DNA from: Brachyspira sp. SAP_772
GTDB lineage: Bacteria; Spirochaetota; Brachyspiria; Brachyspirales; Brachyspiraceae
Assembly: GCF_009755885.1 (NCBI RefSeq)
Contig: NZ_VYIX01000001.1
Span: 454,419-518,418, forward strand
Length of the DNA stretch: 64,000 bases
Direction of reading: 5' to 3'
A model generated the notes under the pieces. That model made no database searches and was not told the DNA's origin. It worked only from the letters and a program-made list of their open reading frames with translations. The translations under genes and the position numbers were made by a program. Below, piece by piece: positions 9,770 through 17,439 of this stretch; positions within the stretch are counted from its first letter, which is position 1, and each line of letters starts with the position of its first letter.

Positions 9770-10558
9770 ATGAAAAAATTTCTATTAATATTGTCAATAA
9801 TATCAATGGCAGCAATTTCATGTGCTAATAGCGATGGTGCAGGCGGAGCTACAGAGTCTACTGTAAGCAAAAATATACCAAGTATGTCTAAAAAAGATTT
9901 AAGAGGTACATCAGTAAATAGTCAGCAAAGCCTAGCTCTTTCAGTATCATCACAAGCTACAGGTGATAACGCAACAACAGATGGTACAACTTCAGGTGGT
10001 ACTATTACAGGTCCTACTGATGTTACAACAGGTAATATCACAACAGAAGAAACAGAAGAAACTGGTACATATAATTTATTAGAAAGATTATATAGCACTG
10101 CTTGGGTAAGCGTAGAAAATGGTTGGGACGATGGAAGACCAGAAACAGAAGAAACTTATATTTTCTTTAATGAAAATTCAGAAATGGTTGAAAGAGAATT
10201 TGAAAATAGCGTATTAGACGGCAGAGATGAATATTCTACATTACAATGGTTAAAAGATATACAAGTACCAGCTGGTAGCGGAAATATAGTTGGTACAGTA
10301 ATGCCTCTTCCAGAAGTAGGTACTGATTATAGCAGAAATGCTTGTATGGTTCAAAATACAGAGAAGGATGATGATAGAGATAGTGAATATGAAATATATT
10401 TTATGACTGGTGAAGGAAATGAAAGAGTTTTATATGTAGTTGATGGTGATTATGAAGAAGATGTACTTAAAGAGTTTAAAGAATTATTAGTAGATATAGC
10501 TAAAGGTAGAGTAGATAGTGATAATAGATATGTTTTAGCTAAAGCAGCAAGACAATAA
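9770..10558 (+). CDS. Lipoprotein, paralogue 2 of a tandem pair
   Basis: A 262-residue predicted lipoprotein. I chose ATG 9770 because AAGGAGAG lies just before it; the in-frame ATG at 9755 would put that site inside the coding region. The lipobox is AAISC, with Cys18 lipidated. A Thr/Gly-rich linker (about residues 50-95) precedes a domain homologous to paralogue 1. The linker is longer and different in composition, so the pair has diverged mainly there. Promoter and terminator are duplicated too, so each copy can be expressed alone. Function unknown. Confidence 0.75.
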   Translation: MKKFLLILSIISMAAISCANSDGAGGATESTVSKNIPSMSKKDLRGTSVNSQQSLALSVSSQATGDNATTDGTTSGGTITGPTDVTTGNITTEETEETGTYNLLERLYSTAWVSVENGWDDGRPETEETYIFFNENSEMVEREFENSVLDGRDEYSTLQWLKDIQVPAGSGNIVGTVMPLPEVGTDYSRNACMVQNTEKDDDRDSEYEIYFMTGEGNERVLYVVDGDYEEDVLKEFKELLVDIAKGRVDSDNRYVLAKAARQ

Positions 10559-10579
10559 TTTGCTCTTAAATAGTTTTAT

Positions 10580-10616
10580 AGGCTTAAGTGGTATTGATTG
10601 CCCTTAAGCCTTTTTT
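10580..10616 (+). terminator. Terminator after lipoprotein gene 2
   Basis: Same AGGCTTAAG / CTTAAGCCT stem, same loop and T tract as the hairpin at 9449-9486. Confidence 0.9.
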
Positions 10617-10650
10617 ATTGCATGCTTATACTTCTATTATAATTAAGTTT

Positions 10651-10735
10651 TTTATTCAACTTTTTCCCGCCTTCGCTGTGCGGACTTCGTCAAAGTTTTC
10701 GCCCTTCGGGCACGCTTCGCGAAAGTGCAAACGTT
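10651..10735. repeat. Dispersed hairpin repeat, family B (copy B1)
   Basis: Begins CAACTTTTTCCCG, has a GC-rich middle with GTGCGGACTTCGTC, and closes with CAAAG followed by small internal hairpins. Other family B copies lie at 10970-11012, 17258-17405 (minus), 49883-49931 and 50100-50168. Confidence 0.7.
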
Positions 10736-10798
10736 TTAGCTTTGTATGTTTGGAATATATAAAGCTAAAATAATATTTATATTTTGTTATATATAAAA

Positions 10799-10930
10799 AG
10801 CTATACTTCATTAAATGCAGTCCTTTTGCTTCTTTGGGTTACGCCTCCGGCACTTCCTTCAGTCGCCCTGAAGGACTCCCTTCGGTCGCAAAAGAAGTGG
10901 GGGTGTGGGGGCAAAGCCACCACAAATCAC
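10799..10930. repeat. Dispersed hairpin repeat, family A (copy A1, long form)
   Basis: Leader AGCTATACTTCATTAAATG, then arm CTTCTTT, a GC-rich insert with CTGAAGGACTCCCTTCGGTC, closing arm AAAGAAG and a tail hairpin near GGGGGCAAAGCC. The same leader precedes copy A4 at 50009. No gene is visible in 10617-11281; reading frames here are translations of the repeats. Confidence 0.75.
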
Positions 10931-10969
10931 AAACTTAAAAAAAATTGTCATATAAGTTTTTTATTTTAT

Positions 10970-11012
10970 TCAACTTTTTCCCGTAGCAAAAAGTTGCAAA
11001 AAGTACAAATAC
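10970..11012. repeat. Hairpin repeat family B (copy B2, short form)
   Basis: CAACTTTTT, a short loop with CCCGTAG, then AAAAAGTTG and a second CAAAAAGT. It is nearly identical to 49883-49931. The stretch joining A1 to B2 (10911-11010) also recurs almost unchanged at 49833-49930. Confidence 0.8.
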
Positions 11013-11080
11013 TACAACTTTATATTTTACAATATATCTTCGATGTAATATAACATCTAAAATTTAATGTACACCTAAAG

Positions 11081-11240
11081 GTAGATTTCATAAAATGCAG
11101 TTCTTTTGGTTCTTTTATACCAATACCGAAGGCACTTCCTACGGTCGCCCTGAAGGACTCCCTTCGGTCGTAAAAGAACTGGGGTGCTACCCTAAGGGCA
11201 CGCTTCGCAGGGGGCAAAGCCCTGCAAATAATAAAATATT
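11081..11240. repeat. Hairpin repeat family A (copy A2, long form)
   Basis: Arm GTTCTTTTATACCAAT, an insert with CGAAGGCACTTCCTACGGTC, closing arm AAAAGAAC, then a tail hairpin GCAGGG...CCCTGC. The first arm base pair is G-C here, against C-G in copies A1 and A4. Confidence 0.75.
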
Positions 11241-11281
11241 ATTAAATTATTTAATATGTTTTACTGCAAGTTTAATAGCTT

Positions 11282-13819
11282 TTATTGCTCAAAGAAATTG
11301 TTCATATCTTTAAAAATTTCTTTTATGCTTGCTCTCAATATACTTGCATTTGGAAGTGAGTTTATAAACTGCATGCCGTAATTTTTGGTATATAGTCTTT
11401 TATCCAATACAAACACTATGCCTCTGTCTTCTTTGCTTCTTATAAGTCTTCCAAAACCTTGTTTGAACTTTATAACAGCAAAAGGAAGAGCATAATCCAA
11501 AAATGCATTTCCTCCATTTTCCTCAATATATTTATATCTTCCTTCACTTATTGGGTCTGTAGGAACGGCAAATGGAAGTTTTGGTATAATTACAGCTTCA
11601 AGATTCTTTCCTGCAACATCAACACCCTCCCAAAAAGAATCTACTCCAAATAAAACATTATTTTCTGATGCCTTAAACATATCAAGTAAAGTATGTCTAT
11701 GTATTGAAGAAGTTTGTGCAAGGGCATTAATATTTTTTTCTTTTAGCTTATCAACAGTAGTTTCATAAACTTTCATTAAAGAGGAGAATGCTGTAAAAAG
11801 TATAAATGCACGCCCCCCTGTAATATCGCATACATTAAGAAGCACTTTTGATGTATAATCATTAAAACCATCACTTGCTGGGTCTGGTGAATCGGTTGAT
11901 ATATAAAGTCTTGCGTTGTTTCTATAATTAAAAGGAGACTCTAAATATATTTCTATCTTTTTATTTTTTTCTATATAGTCAAAACCAAGTCTATTAGAAA
12001 AGAAATTAAAACTCTTTGAAACTGTGAGGGTAGCGGAATACATAGCAACAGTATCAAATCTCAAATATAAATAATCATTTAAATTTTTAGCTACTGTAAC
12101 AGGTGTGAGATGCCAATTAAGTATGAGATTTCCTTTTTTAGTTATTCTTGCTTCAACCCATCTTATATATTCATCTTTTTTATAATCTATTGCTGCATTG
12201 AGTGAAATTAATTGTCTTTTAAGTCTTTCAAGATAGGCATTACTCATCTGTGCTATCTCTTCATAATCAAATCCCTTATCTATTGCTATATCAAAGAATT
12301 TTTTATAAAGTTTATCGCATGCATTAACTAATGAAGTGATAACTAAAACCATCTCTCTTAAAGGTTTAATTCCTTCTTCTTTCCATTTATTATTAATTAT
12401 TATTTCTGGGCATATTCTAAATTTAAATCCTAAACCTTCTTTTGTTTGTATGTTTTTATGGCAGTAGTTTAAAAATTGTTTTGAAGATTCATCTACTACA
12501 TTTCTTACTCTTGAAGTTGTTTCATGTACAGTATTAATTAGTTCTAATAATTCTCTATAATCGTCTACTTCTATAGAAGATTTATTTTGATTAACCATAT
12601 TATTAATAGTTTCTATTACGCCGAGTCTTTTATTTTTCTTTATTCTTGATATATAAAAAAGAGCCTTTAATATGCCATTTTTACTTCCCTCATCTCCAAA
12701 ATAACTAGAAGCAGAGTTTTCAAAATTATGAGCTTCATCAATTATCACTTTTGTATATTTTGGAAGTAGGCTATATCTGCCTGAAGTTTCTGCATGCAAA
12801 GATAAATCTGCACATAGTATATGATGATTAACTATTAATAATTGTGCTGCATTAAGCTGTTTACGCATTTTATAAAAATAACAATCTTCTAAATATTCAC
12901 ATTTTCTATGAGTGCAAGTGTCTGTATCGCAGGCAACCATTTCCCATAATTCAGATTTTGGTTTGTAGCCCAAATCTGTAATAGATCCGTCTTTTGTAAT
13001 GTTGAGCCAATTATCAATATCTGCAAAAAATTCAATTTGGTCTTCAAAATCTAATTTATCAGTATCATTCAAAGCATCTTTTACTTTTTTAATGCATACA
13101 TAATTGTTACGCCCCTTTACTAAAGCATATTTCACATTTGGAGCTATAGCATCTATTATAGAAGGTAAATCTTTATTTATAATTTGTTCTTGCAGGTTTA
13201 TTGTATTTGTTGAAACTACTATTCTTGTTTTATTTTCTTTAAGCCATAATAAAGCAGGTATTAAATATGCAAATGATTTACCTATTCCAGTGCCTGCCTC
13301 GGATATTAAATGTTTATTTGTATTAAAAGCTTCTATTGTAGCTTCTACAAGTTCTGTTTGCTCTTGTCTGTATTCATATTTTTTTAATATTTTACTTAAA
13401 AGACCATTTTCAGTGAACATAAATAATGCATCAGGAGCATCTATATTTTTTACATTCTCTTTTCTAATTGGCCTTACAACTTCATAAAAATCATCAACAT
13501 CATTGTTAACTATATAAAAACCAACTCCAGCATTATTTCCCAATTCGCTTGCTATAGCCAAATCTGCCCTTGAAGGAGTAAGCTGACCTGATGGGTGATT
13601 ATGTATTACAGCATCAAACTCTAATGAAAGCGATATTATAGCAGGTACAGAATCTTTATTTCCCCTTGCCATTACTTCTATATAATCTAATATGCCGAAA
13701 GAATTAAAATTGATTCCAAAATATACTTCATTGCCATAGGAATCAACTATAGATTTCCTCATAAAATTTATTGCTTCTAAAGAGAAGACATTATTTATTT
13801 CAACATCATATTCACTCAT
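11282..13819 (-). CDS. dinG: JAMM/RadC-like domain fused to a DinG-type helicase
   Basis: An 845-residue fusion. Residues 1-120 carry a complete JAMM metalloprotease-type motif as in RadC: Glu31, His73-x-His75, then seven residues, Ser83 and Asp86 (HNHPSG in the centre). From about residue 130 an XPD/DinG superfamily-2 helicase follows, with Walker A EAGTGIGKS, a cysteine-rich iron-sulphur region (CDTDTCTHRKCEYLEDC), the DEAH box IIDEAHN, and a late QGFGRLIR motif VI. DinG helicases unwind DNA with a 5' overhang and R-loops. The JAMM part may bind or process a partner; that is inference. A weak TTGACT-like promoter lies close upstream, leaving a very short leader. Confidence 0.85.
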   Translation of the reverse strand: MSEYDVEINNVFSLEAINFMRKSIVDSYGNEVYFGINFNSFGILDYIEVMARGNKDSVPAIISLSLEFDAVIHNHPSGQLTPSRADLAIASELGNNAGVGFYIVNNDVDDFYEVVRPIRKENVKNIDAPDALFMFTENGLLSKILKKYEYRQEQTELVEATIEAFNTNKHLISEAGTGIGKSFAYLIPALLWLKENKTRIVVSTNTINLQEQIINKDLPSIIDAIAPNVKYALVKGRNNYVCIKKVKDALNDTDKLDFEDQIEFFADIDNWLNITKDGSITDLGYKPKSELWEMVACDTDTCTHRKCEYLEDCYFYKMRKQLNAAQLLIVNHHILCADLSLHAETSGRYSLLPKYTKVIIDEAHNFENSASSYFGDEGSKNGILKALFYISRIKKNKRLGVIETINNMVNQNKSSIEVDDYRELLELINTVHETTSRVRNVVDESSKQFLNYCHKNIQTKEGLGFKFRICPEIIINNKWKEEGIKPLREMVLVITSLVNACDKLYKKFFDIAIDKGFDYEEIAQMSNAYLERLKRQLISLNAAIDYKKDEYIRWVEARITKKGNLILNWHLTPVTVAKNLNDYLYLRFDTVAMYSATLTVSKSFNFFSNRLGFDYIEKNKKIEIYLESPFNYRNNARLYISTDSPDPASDGFNDYTSKVLLNVCDITGGRAFILFTAFSSLMKVYETTVDKLKEKNINALAQTSSIHRHTLLDMFKASENNVLFGVDSFWEGVDVAGKNLEAVIIPKLPFAVPTDPISEGRYKYIEENGGNAFLDYALPFAVIKFKQGFGRLIRSKEDRGIVFVLDKRLYTKNYGMQFINSLPNASILRASIKEIFKDMNNFFEQ

Positions 13820-13894
13820 TATTGAATGATAGTATATTATATTAAAATCTTTGTCAAATTATATTTTTTATTATTATTTTTATTATGAAATATA

Positions 13895-13923
13895 TTGATT
13901 TAAAATAAATAATATATTATACT
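13895..13923 (+). promoter_or_regulatory. Promoter of the viperin-HEPN unit
   Basis: TTGATT (13895-13900), a 17-base spacer, TATACT (13918-13923). It leaves a leader of about 65 bases before the viperin start. Confidence 0.65.
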
Positions 13924-13933
13924 TATAGTATAA
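13917..13933. promoter_or_regulatory. Perfect 17-bp palindrome over the -10, candidate operator
   Basis: TTATACTTATAGTATAA is a perfect inverted repeat with 7-base arms and a 3-base centre. It contains the -10 hexamer of the viperin promoter and extends across the likely start point, where a bound repressor would block transcription. No regulator gene is adjacent. Confidence 0.5.
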
Positions 13934-13996
13934 GCTAAAAATACTTAGTTAAAAATATCTTTGAATATGTTCGAGTTTAATTCGGAGGTATTTATC

Positions 13997-14821
13997 ATGA
14001 GTATTTTTGATGGCTTAAAACTTAATTGGCATTTTATCAATAACTGCAATATGCATTGTAAGTTCTGTTATGCTTCAAAAGATTCGTGCAATATAAATTT
14101 ATTCAAAATAGCTGAAAAACTTAAACCGTTTAAGTATATAAACTTGGTAGGTGGTGAGCCAACTATATACAAAAACTATATTCCTTTAATATATTATCTA
14201 AAATCACAAGGACATGTATTAAGTATAGTAAGCAATGGTTCAATGTTTTTAAAAGACAACTCTATACTAAGAGCAACTTTAGAATGCTGCAATGTTATAG
14301 GTTTAAGCATAGATTCATTAAACAAAGAGACATGTATAAAAATTGGAAGAAGTGTAGGAAATAGTAAACCTATAACAGAAGAAGAATATCTATATTTAAC
14401 TTCCCATATTAAAGAAAGCGGAAAAGAGCTAAAGATAAATACTGTTGTTAATAGATACAATTATAAAGAAAATCTAAACTCATTTATAGAAAAAGCTCTC
14501 CCTAACAAATGGAAAATATTTCAGGTACTTCCTATAGAAAATCTTAATTCCTGCAAAGAACTTTTAATAAGTGATGAAGAGTTTAATTATTTTTTGAATA
14601 CTCATGCTGAAAATGAAAAAATAATCTACAGTGAAAACAATGATAATATGACTTCGTCTTACATAATGCTTGATGCTAAAGGTAGATTTTTTAATAACAT
14701 TGACAATAAATATATTTACTCAAGGAGCTTATTTGATGATAATGTTGATTTAGAGGAAGAGTTTTTTAAAATGAATTACAGCATAGATAAATATTATGAG
14801 AGATACAAAAGAGCTAATTGA
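13997..14821 (+). CDS. Viperin-family radical SAM enzyme (prokaryotic viperin, pVip)
   Basis: A 274-residue radical SAM protein. I chose ATG 13997 because CGGAGGT lies 7 bases before it. The cluster motif is C17-x3-C21-x2-C24 and GGEP is at 52-55. Beyond the generic core it has blocks typical of viperin: SIDS (104-107) with IGR (116-118), KINTVVNRYN (146-155), WKIFQVLPIE (172-181), ISDEEF (191-196) and SSYIMLDAKGRF (220-231). Animal viperin has closely matching KINSVINRFN, WKVFQCLLIE and DSYLILDEYMRF. The family turns CTP, UTP or GTP into 3'-deoxy-3',4'-didehydro nucleotides that stop viral RNA polymerases. Oddities are Tyr25 after the cluster Cys and GGEPT where viperins usually have GGEPF. 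No nucleotide kinase is adjacent; the partner is the HEPN-type gene. Nucleotide choice cannot be read from sequence. Confidence 0.8.
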   Translation: MSIFDGLKLNWHFINNCNMHCKFCYASKDSCNINLFKIAEKLKPFKYINLVGGEPTIYKNYIPLIYYLKSQGHVLSIVSNGSMFLKDNSILRATLECCNVIGLSIDSLNKETCIKIGRSVGNSKPITEEEYLYLTSHIKESGKELKINTVVNRYNYKENLNSFIEKALPNKWKIFQVLPIENLNSCKELLISDEEFNYFLNTHAENEKIIYSENNDNMTSSYIMLDAKGRFFNNIDNKYIYSRSLFDDNVDLEEEFFKMNYSIDKYYERYKRAN

Positions 14822-14863
14822 TGAAATATATTAGTGTATAATTTTATAAAAGGAGAGAGAAAA

Positions 14864-17143
14864 ATGGAAAAATTATATTATGATTTTGATGAAAAAAATT
14901 TAAATAAAACATTGGAAATGGTTGAAAAAAACACAGAAGAAAATTATAAAAACTTCTTAAATAATGTAAATTATATAGGTGATTATAAAACAAATGTTAT
15001 TAGATTGTGTGAAGATCTCAAAATGATTTTTAATATGTATGAAGAAAATAGAATAAATATTTCAACTATGGTTCAAATTATAAATATAAGGTATAAAAAA
15101 CATTTAAAATATAAGCTTGCTATGCATGGAAAAGTATATTATGACACTGTGCTATTTTTTTCATTAATAAAAATAAAAAAATGCATGGAGAAAAAAAATA
15201 CTGAAGACATCAATATCTATGAAATGATAGTTTATTTATATCATAGCTATTTAAATAAACATATTGACACTATGAAATTTGATCTCAATTTAATAAAAGA
15301 AGATGATGATATATTGAGCAGAGGATCCCCAAGCCTTATTGATCATTATTCTTACAGATATTATTTAGATGTAAAAGATGAAATTATATCAGTATTAAAT
15401 GATATTGATAAATACATATCAGATATAATAAGCAGAATAAAAGAATTTGACAGCAATAATAATTTAATAAATTATATAACCGCTGATGATACTCTTAGTT
15501 ACCAAATAAGTAAATTTGAGAAAATGAAAAAAGTATTAAATAAATACCAATATTATAGTGAATATCTAAAAAATAGATATCATATAATAGATGAAAAAAT
15601 TCAATATATATATTTTTGGAAAGAAGAGTACGATATATTAAATAATTATAATAATACATTACATATAAAAAATATAATGGCTCAACTTTATTATAAGAGA
15701 TATAAAAGGACTAATGATGAAAAAGATAAAGTTAGGGCTAAAAATATTAATGATGAAAAAGATAAAGTTAGGGCTAAAAATATTATTGAAGATAATATAA
15801 GAAAATTAGAAAAATATGATAATTTAACTATTGATGATATATATAAAGTATTTGCTAATACATTTGTATATACATTGTTTAATATATATACAAATTATTC
15901 TGAAATAGAAAAAGCCATATCAATTTTTACTAAAAAAAGTATGGAAGTAAAAATGATTGATAAAAATGATAAAAATATAATGGAGTATTTAGAAAAAGAA
16001 AGGCTTGCTATTCTTTATATATTTAATATGATGCATGAATACCCAAATGAAAAACTTCAAATCATTATGGATATATATACAAACATAAATATTAAATATT
16101 TGAATAGAATAGAAGATAAACAAATTCGTCTATGCAAACTTGGTGAACCAGTTCAGTCTGAGAATGAAACATATTTTAAAATCATACCAAATTATGATAT
16201 AGTATATAAAATTATTGAAGATATTCAGAGAATGTACTGGTTTTATTATGATCTATGTGATTTAAGAAAAGAAAAAAATTATTATATAAAATTAAATGAT
16301 TCTCTTTATCAATATTTAATACAGTTGTTTGATAAATATATATTTAGTAAATCATATAATTTAGAGCATAATGAAAATATAGAATATCAAATTTGTGATG
16401 TTATTATATTTATAATAGATTTTATAAGTAAATTTATAAATATAGATGATTATAAAAATAAATTAGAACCTTTATTAATAGCATCTTTGTATTATCTCAA
16501 TAAAGATAATACAAAAACTCTTATAGATATTTTTAACAAAGAAGATTTTAATAACTATAAACTAATAATTAGCTTAATAAATGAATGTGCGAAATCTAAA
16601 GTTTTAAAAGAAGATACCAAAATAGAAAACAAAAATGTATTAATAGATATTTATGAGATTATGAGCAACACAAGAAAAGAACTTGTAGTTATGCGTTTAT
16701 TTGATTATGTTAGAAATGCTGATGCCTATGCCCATAGAGAAATTGATGAAGATACAGGAGAAGAAGTTACTGATAGATATGCTAAATGGAAAGGAGAAAA
16801 TTTAAATCTAAAATATAATAATAAAGAATATGTATTATGCTATCATTTTCATTCATCAAACAAAATTGAAAAAGATGAAAATGGAGATATTATAAAAGAT
16901 AATAGAGGAAAACCTTTAAGAAGACTGCCTGATAAAAATTGGATAGCTATTAATCAGATAAGAGATTCATTAGCTCATAGGGTTAATGAAAAAACAAGTG
17001 ATGTTAATGAAGAAATAATAAATGCTAAAAAAGCAAGAGAGTTTATTGATAAAAATTATATCGCTATATTAGAATGTTTATTTAATGTAATAAAAGAAAA
17101 TAATTTGCTTACAGATGCACAATTCAGAAGCGATGAGTTCTAA
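14864..17143 (+). CDS. Large helical protein with C-terminal HEPN-type Rx4H motif
   Basis: A 759-residue protein I do not recognise as a named family. The start at ATG 14864 is set by AGGAGAGAG nine bases upstream. Predicted mostly alpha-helical, soluble, very rich in Lys, Ile, Asn and Tyr, with no signal peptide. Near the C-terminus IRDSLAHR (R700, H705) is an Rx4H motif placed as in HEPN ribonucleases, followed by a helix up to residue 749. An earlier R617-x6-H624 (RNADAYAHR) is a second possible match. HEPN proteins are metal-independent RNases in many toxin, abortive-infection and CRISPR effectors. It begins 42 bases after the viperin stop, and the pair share a promoter and terminator. 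Residues 284-307 contain a recent in-frame duplication. RNase function is inferred from one motif and the context. Confidence 0.6.
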   Translation: MEKLYYDFDEKNLNKTLEMVEKNTEENYKNFLNNVNYIGDYKTNVIRLCEDLKMIFNMYEENRINISTMVQIINIRYKKHLKYKLAMHGKVYYDTVLFFSLIKIKKCMEKKNTEDINIYEMIVYLYHSYLNKHIDTMKFDLNLIKEDDDILSRGSPSLIDHYSYRYYLDVKDEIISVLNDIDKYISDIISRIKEFDSNNNLINYITADDTLSYQISKFEKMKKVLNKYQYYSEYLKNRYHIIDEKIQYIYFWKEEYDILNNYNNTLHIKNIMAQLYYKRYKRTNDEKDKVRAKNINDEKDKVRAKNIIEDNIRKLEKYDNLTIDDIYKVFANTFVYTLFNIYTNYSEIEKAISIFTKKSMEVKMIDKNDKNIMEYLEKERLAILYIFNMMHEYPNEKLQIIMDIYTNINIKYLNRIEDKQIRLCKLGEPVQSENETYFKIIPNYDIVYKIIEDIQRMYWFYYDLCDLRKEKNYYIKLNDSLYQYLIQLFDKYIFSKSYNLEHNENIEYQICDVIIFIIDFISKFINIDDYKNKLEPLLIASLYYLNKDNTKTLIDIFNKEDFNNYKLIISLINECAKSKVLKEDTKIENKNVLIDIYEIMSNTRKELVVMRLFDYVRNADAYAHREIDEDTGEEVTDRYAKWKGENLNLKYNNKEYVLCYHFHSSNKIEKDENGDIIKDNRGKPLRRLPDKNWIAINQIRDSLAHRVNEKTSDVNEEIINAKKAREFIDKNYIAILECLFNVIKENNLLTDAQFRSDEF
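15713..15784 (+). repeat. Perfect 36-bp tandem duplication inside the HEPN-type gene
   Basis: Two identical 36-base units (15713-15748 and 15749-15784), each encoding NDEKDKVRAKNI in frame. No base differs between the copies, so the duplication is recent or prone to slip. Confidence 0.95.
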
Positions 17144-17157
17144 TTGAATATTTTTAT

Positions 17158-17197
17158 AAAGGTATTAATTACTTTTTTAATTAATACCTTTAATTTT
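17158..17197 (+). terminator. Terminator of the viperin-HEPN unit
   Basis: A 14-bp perfect stem AAAGGTATTAATTA / TAATTAATACCTTT with a 6-base loop, followed by AATTTTA. Confidence 0.85.
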
Positions 17198-17257
17198 ATA
17201 CATTGTTTTAATTTATTTTTCAAAAATATAATTTTTTATATTATGGCTTAATTAATT

Positions 17258-17405
17258 TTGTACTTGCACTTTTTGGTTCTTTAACGAAGTCCGCACCATG
17301 ACCGAAGGAAGTGCCTGCGACCGAAGGAAGTCCTTCAGGGCGACTGAAAGAAGTACCTTTAGGTATGGGTGCGAAGGCGTGAAAAAAGAACAAGAGAAAA
17401 ATTGA
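17258..17405. repeat. Hairpin repeat family B on the minus strand (copy B5, long form)
   Basis: The plus strand reads ACTTGCACTTTTTGGTTCTT then AACGAAGTCCGCACC, a GC-rich insert with several CCGAAGGAAGT words, and AAAGAAC at the end. It is the reverse complement of the family B design, with arms GTTCTTT / AAAGAAC as in copy B4. No gene lies in 17144-17439. Confidence 0.7.
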
Positions 17406-17439
17406 TAAATTTAAAAAATTTCAGTATATACTATATTAG

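Noticed and set aside
10784-11313. Plus-strand frames of 89 and 72 codons (10784-11053, 11095-11313)
   Set aside because: They are translations of the hairpin repeats, end at random beyond the repeat, and similar frames appear at the other repeat cluster.
13961-13997. Upstream TTG start for the viperin gene adding 12 residues
   Set aside because: CGGAGGT is perfectly placed for ATG 13997 and would be inside the longer coding sequence.
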